Made by a program: the position numbers and the translations under genes | NCBI RefSeq assembly: GCF_004167675.1 | Contig: NZ_SEZQ01000014.1 | Strand: one strand, 5' to 3' | DNA: 64,000 nt | Source: Aliivibrio finisterrensis_A | Lineage (GTDB): Bacteria; Pseudomonadota; Gammaproteobacteria; Enterobacterales; Vibrionaceae | Notes under the pieces: model-generated | Databases searched by the model: none | Told to the model about the DNA's origin: nothing | Seen by the model: only the letters and a program-made list of their open reading frames with translations | Shown here: positions 43,808-53,457 of the stretch, piece after piece | How positions within the stretch are numbered: position 1 is the stretch's first letter | Layout: every line of letters begins with the position of its first letter

Positions 43808-45235
43808 TTAGTTATGACTAATCCACTCATTCATATCTGTTTTCAAGTTATCAGACTTAGTACCAAAGATAGCTTGAACACCTGAACCCGCAACAACAAC
43901 ACCAGCTGCACCAAGTTTTTTCAGTTTATCTTGGTCAACGGCTTCAACGTTTGCTACCGATACACGTAGACGAGTGATACAAGCATCAAGGTTTGTGATG
44001 TTTTCTTTACCACCGAACGCAGCAACTAACTCACCAGCAAGCTCAGAACCAGTTACTGTTACACCAGCTTCTTCTTCGTCTTCACGACCTGGAGTTTTCA
44101 GGTTCATTGCTTTAATTACAAAGCGGAATACGATGTAGTAAACAACAGCGTAAACAAGGCCAAGACCTACTAGAAGTAGCATATTCTCTGCACGTGGAGA
44201 TTGAACTACAAAGTCAATGAAACCATTTGAGAACGTGTGACCGTGTACAACACCTAATGCGTTAGTTAGCATGTATGCAACACCAGCAAGTACAGCGTGG
44301 ATAGCATAAAGAACAGGAGCAACAAATAGGAATGCAAATTCAATTGGTTCTGTGATACCTGTAAGGAATGAAGTTAACGCAGCAGATGCCATGATACCCA
44401 TTACTTTTGCACGGTTTTCAGGTTTCGCTGAATGTGCAATTGCGATTGCAGCAGCAGGAAGACCGAACATTTTGAATAGGTAACCACCCGCTAATTGACC
44501 AAAACCATTGCCCGCAGCACGAGATGCGTCATCAGCAGTTAGGAAACAAGTCATGATACCATTTACTTGCTCACCAGCGCTGTTCACACAAGAACCAGCT
44601 TCGTAGAAGAATGGTACGTTCCAAATATGGTGAAGACCAAAAGGAATTAGAGAACGTTCGATTACACCGTAGATACCAAATGCCATTACTGGGTTTTGGT
44701 TTGCAGCCCAATCAGAGAACGCTGCAATTGCGCCGCCAATTGGTGGCCAAATTACTGAAAGAACCAAACCTAGAGCGATAGATACAAAACCTGTCACGAT
44801 TGGCACTGCACGCTTACCAGCGAAGAAGCCAAGGTACTCAGGAAGTTGGATACGGTAGAACTTGTTAAAAGCCCAACCAGCAACACCACCAGCAAGGATA
44901 CCACCAAGAACACCAGTCTCGATGCCATCAACACCCATTACTGTCGCCATCACTTTAAGTGTAGCAACCATGATGCCGTAACCAACAACAGCAGCTAGAC
45001 CAGCTACGCCATCATTGTTTGTAAAACCAAGTGCCGTACCCACAGCAAATAGCAGAGCCATTTGACCAAATACAGAACCACCAGCTTGTTCCATTAAGTG
45101 AGAAACCACTTCAGGAAGGAAACTAAAGTTGGCAGCACCAACCCCTAAAAGAATACCAGCTACAGGAAGTACTGATACAGGCAGCATAAGTGCCTTACCA
45201 ACTTTCTGTAGGTTGGCAAAAAGGTTTTTAAACAT
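43808..45235 (-). CDS. ptsG: PTS glucose-specific transporter subunit IIBC
   Basis: Imports and phosphorylates glucose using HPr/EIIA(Glc) phosphate. 475 residues: EIIC membrane domain with MFKNLFANLQKVGKALMLPV, NNDGVAGLAAVVGYGIM and GVIERSLIPFGLHHIWNVPF, then a linker and a C-terminal EIIB domain whose phosphorylated cysteine is in NLDACITRLRV. Length matches E. coli PtsG (477). A long leader lies upstream. Confidence 0.93.
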   Translation of the reverse strand: MFKNLFANLQKVGKALMLPVSVLPVAGILLGVGAANFSFLPEVVSHLMEQAGGSVFGQMALLFAVGTALGFTNNDGVAGLAAVVGYGIMVATLKVMATVMGVDGIETGVLGGILAGGVAGWAFNKFYRIQLPEYLGFFAGKRAVPIVTGFVSIALGLVLSVIWPPIGGAIAAFSDWAANQNPVMAFGIYGVIERSLIPFGLHHIWNVPFFYEAGSCVNSAGEQVNGIMTCFLTADDASRAAGNGFGQLAGGYLFKMFGLPAAAIAIAHSAKPENRAKVMGIMASAALTSFLTGITEPIEFAFLFVAPVLYAIHAVLAGVAYMLTNALGVVHGHTFSNGFIDFVVQSPRAENMLLLVGLGLVYAVVYYIVFRFVIKAMNLKTPGREDEEEAGVTVTGSELAGELVAAFGGKENITNLDACITRLRVSVANVEAVDQDKLKKLGAAGVVVAGSGVQAIFGTKSDNLKTDMNEWISHN

Positions 45236-45685
45236 GTTTTGCTCCTAATCGTTATAAATACAATTGAAACACTCAATTACTAACTAGCTCGTTACGGCAA
45301 TATCCCCCTCGCCTAATGTAACCAACATAATTGTAAGTAATCGTGTCTCTAATCAAACTGTCGCTAAATATAGACCTATGTAAAAACAGTTTCTAGCATG
45401 TTTTCATTTATTGTTTTAAAACCCTGCAGTGATCACAAAAGCAAGGCGTAGCAAAAATAACAAAAAAAATGCAACTTTACTATAAGCCACTGATTACAAT
45501 TAATAAAAATGAAAATAAGCAGGGGGATAAATGTTATTTTTAGCAACAAAAATAGATAGTATAAATAAACAGCTACCGCAACCGATTACTTAGAGTTTTA
45601 TTAACGAAAACCTGCAAAAAATCAACTTTTAAAAAAAAAGAGAAACACATGCCTCTCTTTTGATTGTTTTTTGAACTGATTTAAT
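45236..45685. other. Long spacer between ptsG and ycfH
   Basis: 450 bases, very A/T-rich. Holds the ptsG promoter (not pinned down) and the ycfH terminator at 45628-45661. TGATCACA at about 45430-45437 is a half CRP-like word only. No small RNA or gene recognised. Confidence 0.5.
45628..45661 (-). terminator. Intrinsic terminator after ycfH
   Basis: Stem AAAAGAGA/TCTCTTTT (45636-45643 with 45654-45661), followed on the minus strand by nine T. Ends the long fab-tmk-holB operon. Confidence 0.8.
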
Positions 45686-46477
45686 TTATTTGTTCAAAAA
45701 AAGATTTTTAAAATTATTCGTCGTTATTTGAGCAACTTCCTCAAAGGATTTTCCTTTTAGTAAGCCAATATACTCTGCAACTTCTCTAACATATGCAGGT
45801 TGATTCTCTTTTCCTCGATAGGGAACAGGGGCTAAATATGGGGAGTCTGTTTCAACTAAAATACGATTTAATGGCAAGCGACGAACAACATCTTTCAATT
45901 CAGTGGCTTTATTAAACGTAACAATACCTGAAATTGAAATATAAAAACCTAAATCCATTGCCGCTTCAGCAAACGCCCAGTCTTCAGTAAAGCAGTGAAT
46001 AACACCACCACATTTGTCTGCTTGACCATTTTTTAGAATTGCTAAGGTATCTTCTCTAGCTTGTCTTGTATGAATAATTAGTGGTTTATTGTACTCAACA
46101 GCCACCTCAACTTGTTGTTCAAACAAGTCGCGTTGACGAGACGCGCTTTCAGGCTGATAAAAATAATCTAACCCCGTTTCACCAATAGCAATAACACGAT
46201 CATTGGCCGCATATTGACGGAAAATAGATAAATCAAATTCCGATTCCACATCTAATGGATGAATACCACAAGACGCATGAACTTCAGGGTGATCTTTGAT
46301 CATTTCCATCATATTGGGAAAAGCATCTAAAGTAACACCTACGGTTAGAAACTGCTCTACTCCACGTAATTTTGCTTTTTCAAGTACATCACCCACATTA
46401 GTATGCAGATCATTATAATTTAACTTGTCTAGGTGACAGTGTGTATCAACTAACACATTATTCTCCAATAAACTCAA
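45686..46477 (-). CDS. ycfH: TatD-family metal-dependent hydrolase YcfH
   Basis: 263 residues of the TatD amidohydrolase fold: metal ligands in VDTHCHLDKL, E in IAIGETGLDYFY, PLIIHTRQ, GVIHCFTEDW and the aspartate of VETDSPYLAP. TatD relatives are DNases or deacylases; the exact substrate of YcfH is not known to me. Overlaps holB by 20 bases. Confidence 0.9.
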   Translation of the reverse strand: MSLLENNVLVDTHCHLDKLNYNDLHTNVGDVLEKAKLRGVEQFLTVGVTLDAFPNMMEMIKDHPEVHASCGIHPLDVESEFDLSIFRQYAANDRVIAIGETGLDYFYQPESASRQRDLFEQQVEVAVEYNKPLIIHTRQAREDTLAILKNGQADKCGGVIHCFTEDWAFAEAAMDLGFYISISGIVTFNKATELKDVVRRLPLNRILVETDSPYLAPVPYRGKENQPAYVREVAEYIGLLKGKSFEEVAQITTNNFKNLFLNK

Positions 46478-47429
46478 ATAACCACTGAGTTAATAATAGT
46501 TCTTTGTTTAAGCCCGGATGATCATTGAGTTGTTGCCTTAGCGTATTTAGACTCAAATATTGCTTATAGATAAGGTTAGAAGAGATGCTTTTTGCTAGTC
46601 TCTCTACCGTCTCTTTTTCATCACAATGAATCCAATCAGTTACAATTCCTAACTGTCGTTTCTGTATATCAGACAACAAGTAACTTAACCAACATAAGCC
46701 TTCATCCTCTAATTTTAGCAAGGTTTTAACCACATCGGCTGTATTACAAAAAGAGGATTGAACACAAACACTAAAGTGTGAAAGAAGCTGCTGATGGCTT
46801 ACTTGTTTCTTATCTTGATAAAAGCTCTTCACCGCTAGCGGTAAATATCGATTCAAAATAATTGACTGCGTATTTACCGTTAGTTCTTCAGTTTCGAGTA
46901 ACCATTGAGTAATCACTTCAGCACTGATCACTGGCTGTTGCCAAGTTTGGCAGCGACTGCGTATTGTTGGCAATAAATGATGCAAAGAGCTAGCAAGTAA
47001 GACAAATTGGCAGTTTTTCGGTGGGGCCTCTAATGTTTTTAGTAATGCGTTTGCTGCAGATTCTGTCATTTTTTCTGCAGGTTCGATAATAATCATTCGC
47101 TTAGCGTTAAATTGCGATGACTCTAGTGCCCATGAATTACATTGACGGATCTGTTCTACAGAAATCGATTTACCTTCCACTTCTGGTTTAATCCAGTGCA
47201 AATCAGGATGATTACCAGATTGAATCAAATCACAACTATGGCAGAAACCACAAGGTTCAGTGCCTTGAGTTAAACAAAGTAAAGTATCAGAAAAATACTG
47301 AACTAATTTATCTCGCCCTGTCCCTTCTGGCATTGCACATAAGATAGCGTGAGGCAGCCTATCATTTGCAATAAGCTGCTGCCATTGATGCCAAATATCT
47401 TCCTGCCAAGGGTAGAGTTTAGTTGCCAT
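46458..47429 (-). CDS. holB: DNA polymerase III subunit delta prime
   Basis: Part of the clamp loader at the replication fork. 323 residues: N-terminal AAA+ domain with a degenerate P-loop (MPEGTGRDK), the zinc module CGFCHSCDLIQSG, and the SRC motif in TIRSRCQTWQ. C-terminal helical collar domain. Overlaps tmk by 11 bases. Confidence 0.93.
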   Translation of the reverse strand: MATKLYPWQEDIWHQWQQLIANDRLPHAILCAMPEGTGRDKLVQYFSDTLLCLTQGTEPCGFCHSCDLIQSGNHPDLHWIKPEVEGKSISVEQIRQCNSWALESSQFNAKRMIIIEPAEKMTESAANALLKTLEAPPKNCQFVLLASSLHHLLPTIRSRCQTWQQPVISAEVITQWLLETEELTVNTQSIILNRYLPLAVKSFYQDKKQVSHQQLLSHFSVCVQSSFCNTADVVKTLLKLEDEGLCWLSYLLSDIQKRQLGIVTDWIHCDEKETVERLAKSISSNLIYKQYLSLNTLRQQLNDHPGLNKELLLTQWLFEFIGE

Positions 47430-48051
47430 TAGTCACTAACCATGTTTCCAGCGCATTCACAATAGAGCGAGTTACCGTATCTAAATCTTGTCCCGCATCA
47501 ATAGTAATAATACTTTCATCGCTGTTTGCGAACTCTAAGTAACGTTCACGGCTTCGTTCAAAAAAATCTAATTTCATTTGTTCAATTCTATCAAGCTCTC
47601 CACGAGCAGAAGCTCTTTGTAATCCAAGCTTAGGGTCAATGTCCATGTAAATGGTTAAATCTGGTTTGAAGTCGCCTAAAACCGTTTCTCTCATCGTTTT
47701 CATTAAATTACGATCAAACCCACGACCACCGCCTTGGTATGCCTGCGACGATAAATCATGACGGTCACCGACAACCCACTCACCTTTTGCAAGAGCAGGT
47801 TTAATCACATTTCCAACTAACTGTGCGCGAGCAGCATACAACAATAGCAATTCAGCCATGTCTGTTAACGGTTCATCTGGGTGCCCTTGCTTTACCAGCT
47901 CTCTCATTTTTTCAGCAAGAGGTGTTCCGCCTGGCTCTCTTGTTGTTACAGGGTTTTCAATACCATGCTTAGCTAATGTGGCTAATACATTTTTAATAGC
48001 CGTACTTTTACCTGCGCCTTCTAGGCCTTCGATTACAATAAATTTAGACAT
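47419..48051 (-). CDS. tmk: Thymidylate kinase
   Basis: Phosphorylates dTMP to dTDP. 210 residues with P-loop EGLEGAGKST, the DR(H/Y) motif VGDRHDLSSQAYQGGGRG and a lid with RASARGELDRIE. Length is normal. Two bases after mltG. Confidence 0.95.
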   Translation of the reverse strand: MSKFIVIEGLEGAGKSTAIKNVLATLAKHGIENPVTTREPGGTPLAEKMRELVKQGHPDEPLTDMAELLLLYAARAQLVGNVIKPALAKGEWVVGDRHDLSSQAYQGGGRGFDRNLMKTMRETVLGDFKPDLTIYMDIDPKLGLQRASARGELDRIEQMKLDFFERSRERYLEFANSDESIITIDAGQDLDTVTRSIVNALETWLVTNGN

Positions 48052-48053
48052 GA

Positions 48054-49064
48054 TTAATTTCTTAACGTTCTTAAGTAAGCTCTAACTGCTTTGTTATGAT
48101 CTACTAATGATTTAGTGAATTTATGACCACCTGTACCATCAGCAACAAAATAAAGATAACGACTTGTTTCTGGATGTAATGCTGCTTTTATCGATGCAGG
48201 GCCCGCCATTGCAATCGGTGTTGGTGGTAAGCCATTAATAGTATAAGTATTGTATGCCGTTGGTGTTCGGAGATCTTTCTTGCGAATATTACCGTCGTAT
48301 TTATCACCCATACCATAGATAACCGTTGGATCAGTTTGTAAACGCATTCCACGCCTTAGGCGATTAACAAACACAGATGAAACTCGCTCTCTTTCAGAAT
48401 CGATAGCGGTTTCCTTTTCAATGATAGAGGCTAAGATCAACGCTTCATAAGATGATTTTAAAGGTAAATTGGCTGATTTCGTTTCCCACTCAGCATCTAA
48501 TAATGTCACTAGCGCATTATGAGAACGCTCTAAAATATCAAAGTCACTCATGCCTGCCGTATAATGGTACGTTTCTGCTAAGAAAAGACCTTCTAATTTA
48601 GACCGTTCAATGCCTAATTTACTCGCAATGTCTTCTTCTGACATACCTTCAAGTTCATGCTCTAGGTAAGGCGCTTGTTCTAGTTGTTGTTGCCACTCAG
48701 AAAAACGACTACCTTCAACAAAAGTAATTGAGAATTGATGCTCTTTACCCGTTTTTAATTGAGTCAGTACTTCTGCTAACGTTTGATTTGGTTCAACCCA
48801 GTACGTACCTGCTTTTATATTGGTTAATTGAGGGGTTAATTTATGGGTAAATCGAGCCCATTGAGTGTCTGATATCCATTGCTTTTCTTCAAACTGACGA
48901 ATGAGTTTTCGGTAACTTGTTCCTGATTTAACTTCAACAAGTTGAGCTTTCTCTAGCATTACAGGTTGTTGAGTAAAATTAATTGCCTGCTGATAAGCCC
49001 AAAAGCCAGCACCAAGTGCAGCGACCGCCAAAAATAAAATAATGATAATAAGTTTTTTCAACAC
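48054..49064 (-). CDS. mltG: Endolytic transglycosylase MltG
   Basis: Cleaves nascent glycan strands at the inner membrane, setting their length. The frame is open to a TTG at 49088, but AGGAG precedes a GTG at 49064 by 11 bases, giving 336 residues that start with a basic segment and one membrane helix (KKLIIIILFLAVAALGAGFW), as in E. coli MltG. The YceG domain carries the catalytic glutamate in ILASIIEKETAIDSER and the motif LQTDPTVIYGMG. Overlaps the end of pabC. Confidence 0.88.
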   Translation of the reverse strand: MLKKLIIIILFLAVAALGAGFWAYQQAINFTQQPVMLEKAQLVEVKSGTSYRKLIRQFEEKQWISDTQWARFTHKLTPQLTNIKAGTYWVEPNQTLAEVLTQLKTGKEHQFSITFVEGSRFSEWQQQLEQAPYLEHELEGMSEEDIASKLGIERSKLEGLFLAETYHYTAGMSDFDILERSHNALVTLLDAEWETKSANLPLKSSYEALILASIIEKETAIDSERERVSSVFVNRLRRGMRLQTDPTVIYGMGDKYDGNIRKKDLRTPTAYNTYTINGLPPTPIAMAGPASIKAALHPETSRYLYFVADGTGGHKFTKSLVDHNKAVRAYLRTLRN

Positions 49065-49864
49065 GAGTACAGTTTCTCCTGAAACCAATAAGTTAATGTA
49101 TGCTTGGTAAAATGAATGTCTTTGATTTTATTAATAGGTACAATTTCAAATAAAGAGTTAGTGATAAACACTTCATCAGCAACAGCTAATGTATCAAAAT
49201 CACAATGTATTGATTCAATCCCGATATGATGAATGCTCGCAATCTTCTTAATATGCGCTTTCATCACACCTTCAACACCTGCTAATGATAAATCTGGAGT
49301 GAATAGTTTATCATTCTTAACCCAAAAAAGATTACCTATAGATGTCTCAACGATATTGTTACTAATATCGAGAACAATAGCATCGAGATAATCTGTTTTA
49401 GATATTGATTGCTTTATTAGTACCTGCTCTAGGCGGTTTAGGTGCTTCATTCCAGCTAATAATGGATTTAGTCCCAACTGAATATCTGATACACCTAAAT
49501 CTATCCCTTTCTGCTTCCATTCTTTGTAATAAATAGGAAGAGAAAAAGTGGATACAATAACTTGAGTATTATCGCAATCTTGAGGGGAATAGCCTCGCCC
49601 CCCACTTCCTCTAGTAATTAACACTTTAATGCCACCACTAATTACTTTCGTTGCAAGCTCAGTTATTTGTTTATCAAGTGCATCCCAATCTGGCTCTGTA
49701 ATATTTAAGCGTATTGCGGAGGTTTTAAGTCGGTTTAGATGCAGATCCCACAAACAAACTTTCTTATTTAATACCTTCATGGTGGTAAAGAAACCATCAC
49801 CATACTGAGTTGCTCGGTCACTTATGGGAAGTGATTCAGATTCCATTCCATTAACCCAAAACAT
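49058..49864 (-). CDS. pabC: Aminodeoxychorismate lyase
   Basis: PLP enzyme of folate synthesis that releases pyruvate from aminodeoxychorismate to give p-aminobenzoate. 268 residues of the class IV transaminase fold, with the PLP lysine probably in LAGMKHLNRLEQV and RGSGGRGYSP as the substrate-binding loop. GGAGCTGTC precedes the ATG. Separated from fabF by a terminator, but the usual vibrio neighbour. Confidence 0.92.
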   Translation of the reverse strand: MFWVNGMESESLPISDRATQYGDGFFTTMKVLNKKVCLWDLHLNRLKTSAIRLNITEPDWDALDKQITELATKVISGGIKVLITRGSGGRGYSPQDCDNTQVIVSTFSLPIYYKEWKQKGIDLGVSDIQLGLNPLLAGMKHLNRLEQVLIKQSISKTDYLDAIVLDISNNIVETSIGNLFWVKNDKLFTPDLSLAGVEGVMKAHIKKIASIHHIGIESIHCDFDTLAVADEVFITNSLFEIVPINKIKDIHFTKHTLTYWFQEKLYSC

Positions 49865-49889
49865 GACAGCTCCTAACCAGTGATAAATA

Positions 49890-49924
49890 AAAAGGCGGTT
49901 TGATATAATATCAAACCGCCTTTA
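49890..49924 (-). terminator. Intrinsic terminator after fabF
   Basis: Stem AAAGGCGGTTTGATAT with its inverse ending 49923, followed by T-rich sequence on the minus strand. Confidence 0.88.
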
Positions 49925-49971
49925 AAGTGTAACTGACTCTTAGAAACTAATTAAGTCTCACAAACAAGTTA

Positions 49972-51216
49972 TTACATTTTCTTGAAGATCAGTGAACCGT
50001 TTGTGCCACCAAAGCCAAATGAGTTACAGATAGCATATTCCATATCAGTCACTTTACGAGCCGTATGCGGAACAAGGTCAATATCTAAACCTTCTTCTGG
50101 ATCGTCAAGGTTGATCGTTGGTGGAACGATTTGATCAACCAAAGACATCGCTGTAATGATTGCTTCAACAGAACCAGCAGCACCTAGTAAGTGACCTGTC
50201 ATTGATTTTGTTGATGATACTAGTACTTGTTTAGTACCCGCTTCACCAAGAGCACGCTTAATGCCTTTAACTTCCGCAACATCACCCGCAGGTGTCGATG
50301 TGCCGTGTGCATTTACATAACCGATCTGCTCACCCGTTACGCCAGCGTCACGCATCGCAGCTTCCATTGCTAGTGCACCACCAGAACCATCAGGCGTTGG
50401 TGAAGTCATATGGTAAGCATCACCACTCATACCAAAACCAACTAATTCACAGTAGATTTTTGCGCCACGAGCTTTTGCATGTTCGTATTCTTCAAGAACC
50501 ATCATGCCAGCACCATCACCTAGAACAAAACCATCACGGTTCTTGTCCCAAGGACGAGATGCGCCTTGAGGGTTTTCATTATTAGTTGATAGTGCTTTAG
50601 CTGCACCAAAACCGCCCATACCTAGCTCAGTAGATGCTTTTTCCGCACCACCCGCTAGCATTGCATCAGCATCACCATAAGCGATCATACGAGCCGCATG
50701 ACCAATATTATGAAGACCTGTAGTACAAGCAGTTGAAATTGCGATATTTGGACCACGTAGACCGCGCATGATCGACATATGACCTGCGATCATATTAACG
50801 ATGGTTGAAGGCACGAAAAACGGACTGATCTTACGAGGACCTTTTTCACTAAATGCTTTGTAACCAGCTTCAATTAAGCCAAGGCCACCAATACCTGAAC
50901 CAATTGCAGCACCAATACGGTGAGCATTTTCTTCAGTAACTTTAAAACCCGAGTCATCTAATGCCTGAATGCCAGCAGCTACGCCGTACTGGATAAATAA
51001 ATCCATCTTACGAGCGTCTTTCTTAGACATGTACTCTTCAGCATTAAAGTCTTGAACTAGACCTGCAAAACGAGTAGTAAACTCAGTGGTGTCAAAGTGC
51101 TCGATATTAACGATACCACTTTGGCCTGCTAACAGCGCTTTCCAAGATGCTTCAACAGTGTTACCCACCGGTGTTAGCATACCCATGCCTGTAACAACTA
51201 CACGACGTTTGGACAC
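49972..51216 (-). CDS. fabF: Beta-ketoacyl-ACP synthase II
   Basis: Elongating condensing enzyme, linked to temperature control of membrane unsaturation in E. coli. 414 residues: C164 in ISTACTTGLHNIGHAA and the histidines in NAHGTSTP and TGHLLGAAGS. Follows acpP through a terminator-like hairpin. This is one of three KS-II-type enzymes in the window. Confidence 0.95.
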   Translation of the reverse strand: MSKRRVVVTGMGMLTPVGNTVEASWKALLAGQSGIVNIEHFDTTEFTTRFAGLVQDFNAEEYMSKKDARKMDLFIQYGVAAGIQALDDSGFKVTEENAHRIGAAIGSGIGGLGLIEAGYKAFSEKGPRKISPFFVPSTIVNMIAGHMSIMRGLRGPNIAISTACTTGLHNIGHAARMIAYGDADAMLAGGAEKASTELGMGGFGAAKALSTNNENPQGASRPWDKNRDGFVLGDGAGMMVLEEYEHAKARGAKIYCELVGFGMSGDAYHMTSPTPDGSGGALAMEAAMRDAGVTGEQIGYVNAHGTSTPAGDVAEVKGIKRALGEAGTKQVLVSSTKSMTGHLLGAAGSVEAIITAMSLVDQIVPPTINLDDPEEGLDIDLVPHTARKVTDMEYAICNSFGFGGTNGSLIFKKM

Positions 51217-51269
51217 GATATATTTCTCCGGAATTATTTGAAATTTAGATAGGGATTGTAGCGTATTAA

Positions 51270-51297
51270 AAACTCAGGCGGTCAAGATGACCGCCTG
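51270..51297 (-). terminator. Terminator between acpP and fabF
   Basis: Stem CAGGCGGTCA/TGACCGCCTG (51275-51284 with 51288-51297), 3-base loop, five T after it on the minus strand. It lies 11 bases after the acpP stop and would let acpP be made in excess over fabF. Confidence 0.75.
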
Positions 51298-51308
51298 GAG
51301 GGTATTTC

Positions 51309-51542
51309 TTACTGTGCGCTAGTTACGTAGTCGATAGCAGCTTGAACAGTAGTGATTTTCTCAGCTTCTTCATCTGGAATCTCAGTGTCAAACTCTTCTT
51401 CTAGAGCCATAACTAGTTCAACTGTATCTAGTGAATCTGCACCTAGGTCATCAACAAATGATGCTTCGTTTTTAACTTCAGCTTCATCCACACCTAGTTG
51501 CTCAATGATAATTTTCTTTACGCGTTCTTCAAGATTGCTCAT
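51309..51542 (-). CDS. acpP: Acyl carrier protein
   Basis: Carries growing acyl chains on a phosphopantetheine arm. 77 residues, very acidic, attachment serine S37 in GADSLDTVELVM. Its own promoter lies upstream (51590-51617) and its own terminator downstream, fitting its need for high abundance. Confidence 0.97.
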   Translation of the reverse strand: MSNLEERVKKIIIEQLGVDEAEVKNEASFVDDLGADSLDTVELVMALEEEFDTEIPDEEAEKITTVQAAIDYVTSAQ

Positions 51543-51589
51543 TTTAATTTTCCTAATTACAGACTTCGCTGATTTGCGATACTTGCTGT

Positions 51590-51617
51590 ATTCTATTCAT
51601 TAATAAGAAAGTTGCAA
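51590..51617 (-). promoter_or_regulatory. acpP promoter
   Basis: On the minus strand TTGCAA (51617-51612), 16 bases, TAGAAT (51595-51590). Predicted start about 51583, giving a 40-base leader with AGGAAAATTAAA before the acpP ATG. Confidence 0.65.
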
Positions 51618-51638
51618 GGCTAAGATTGCTGGTCAAAC

Positions 51639-51683
51639 CACGAAATTCGTGATTTTTAGTGCAATATTGACCCAAAATTGACC
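51639..51683. promoter_or_regulatory. Possible operator upstream of the acpP promoter
   Basis: A perfect 13-base palindrome CACGAAATTCGTG (51639-51651), then two direct repeats ATTGACC at 51666-51672 and 51677-51683 spaced exactly 11 bases, i.e. one helical turn. Both lie upstream of the -35 box. The regulator is not recognisable. Confidence 0.4.
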
Positions 51684-51711
51684 TAAGTCACCCTTAAATC
51701 AATTTTAGTGA

Positions 51712-52449
51712 TTAAACCATGTACATGCCGCCATTCACATGCAATGTCTCACCTGTGATATAAGCCGCTTCTGGAGACGCTAAAAATACAACTGCAGCTG
51801 CGATTTCTTTAGGATCACCTAAACGACCAGCAGGTACTGATGATAGTGTTGCAGCTCGTTGGTCATCATTCAAGGCTTTTGTCATGTCTGTTTCGATAAA
51901 ACCAGGAGCGACAGTATTCACCGTTACGCCACGTGAAGCGACTTCACGAGCCATCGATTTAGTAAAGCCAATTACGCCTGCTTTTGCTGCAGCATAGTTA
52001 GTTTGACCTGCGTTACCCATAGTACCAACAACAGAACCTACGTTGATAATGCGACCATTACGTTTTTTCATCATGCCACGAAGTACGGCTTTAGATAAAC
52101 GGAAAATAGACGTTAGGTTGGTATCAATAATATCCATCCACTCGTCATCTTTCATGCGCATAAGTAAATTATCACGAGTAATACCCGCATTATTCACTAA
52201 GATATCAATCGCACCAAACTCATCATTGATGGTTTTTAGTACTTCAGCTACAGATTCTGCATCTGTTACATTCAAAGCAAGACCTTTACCGTTCTCACCT
52301 AGATATTCACTGATAGCAACTGCGCCATTTTCAGAAGTTGCAGTACCAATAACCGTTGCACCGCGAGAGACTAATTGCTCAGCAATAGCGCGACCAATAC
52401 CGCGGCTAGCGCCAGTAACTAAGGCAATTTTGCCTTCTAAGTTCATCAT
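51712..52449 (-). CDS. fabG: 3-oxoacyl-ACP reductase
   Basis: NADPH-dependent ketoreductase of fatty acid synthesis. 245 residues of the SDR fold: TGASRGIGRAIAEQL, NNAGITRDNL, the catalytic Ser before QTNYAAAKAG (Tyr-x-x-x-Lys) and the C-terminal ITGETLHVNGGMYMV. Two ATG codons in a row; AAGGA lies 8 bases before the first. Confidence 0.96.
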   Translation of the reverse strand: MMNLEGKIALVTGASRGIGRAIAEQLVSRGATVIGTATSENGAVAISEYLGENGKGLALNVTDAESVAEVLKTINDEFGAIDILVNNAGITRDNLLMRMKDDEWMDIIDTNLTSIFRLSKAVLRGMMKKRNGRIINVGSVVGTMGNAGQTNYAAAKAGVIGFTKSMAREVASRGVTVNTVAPGFIETDMTKALNDDQRAATLSSVPAGRLGDPKEIAAAVVFLASPEAAYITGETLHVNGGMYMV

Positions 52450-52465
52450 TTACTATTTCCTTTAA

Positions 52466-53389
52466 TTACTTAGCAGCTTCAAGAGAAGCGGCATCATTTA
52501 CCGCTGCAGCGCTAAGTGATTTAACGATTCGTTTAGTTAAACCAGTAAGAACTTTACCTGGACCAACTTCATATAAGGTTTCTACGCCTTGCTCAGCCAT
52601 TGTTTCTACTACTTCTGTCCAGCGTACAGGGCAGTATAGTTGACGAACAAGTGCATCTTTAATTTTTGCAGGATCTGATTCGGCAGCAACATCAACATTG
52701 TTGATAACAGGCAGTACTGGTGCTGAAAATTCAATGCTTTCTAGCGCTACCGCTAGTTTGTCAGCCGCTGGTTTCATTAGTGCACAGTGAGAAGGTACTG
52801 ATACAGGTAAAGGTAGTGCACGTTTTGCACCCGCTTCTTTACATAATACGCCAGCACGCTCTACTGCATCTTTGTTACCAGCGATAACAACTTGACCAGG
52901 AGAGTTAAAGTTAACTGGGGAAACCACTTCACCTTGTGCTGCTTCATCGCATGCTTTTGCAATTGATTCATTATCTAAACCAATAATCGCATACATTGCA
53001 CCAACACCAGCAGGTACTGCTTCTTGCATCAGTTGACCACGAAGCTCAACTAATTTTATTGCATCTTTAAAGTTAATAACACCGGCACATACAAGTGCTG
53101 AATATTCACCAAGGCTATGACCAGCTAAAACAGAAGGTTGTGCTAACCCTTGTTCTTGCCATACACGCCATAAAGCAACAGAGGTCGCTAATAATGCAGG
53201 CTGAGTACGAAAAGTCTGATTTAGATCTTCTGCTGGACCATTTTGAACAAGTGACCATAAGTCATAACCTAATGCTTCTGATGCTTCAGCAAAAGTTTTA
53301 GTTACCACTTCGTGTTGCTCACCTAGTTCAGCAAGCATGCCAACAGCTTGAGAGCCTTGACCTGGAAAAACGATAGCAAAATTGCTCAT
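52466..53389 (-). CDS. fabD: Malonyl-CoA:ACP transacylase
   Basis: Loads malonate onto ACP. 307 residues with S92 in AGHSLGEYSAL, His in PSHCALMKPAA and the N-terminal FPGQGSQAVGM. Between fabH and fabG in the conserved order. Confidence 0.96.
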   Translation of the reverse strand: MSNFAIVFPGQGSQAVGMLAELGEQHEVVTKTFAEASEALGYDLWSLVQNGPAEDLNQTFRTQPALLATSVALWRVWQEQGLAQPSVLAGHSLGEYSALVCAGVINFKDAIKLVELRGQLMQEAVPAGVGAMYAIIGLDNESIAKACDEAAQGEVVSPVNFNSPGQVVIAGNKDAVERAGVLCKEAGAKRALPLPVSVPSHCALMKPAADKLAVALESIEFSAPVLPVINNVDVAAESDPAKIKDALVRQLYCPVRWTEVVETMAEQGVETLYEVGPGKVLTGLTKRIVKSLSAAAVNDAASLEAAK

Positions 53390-53457
53390 GAATATTATTT
53401 CCTTTAAATAAGCACATAAAAGAAGCTAGATCATCAAACAGATGTCTAGCTCTTCAG

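Noticed and set aside
45420..45440. TGATCACA word upstream of ptsG as a CRP site
   Set aside because: Only one half site is present; the partner half does not match.
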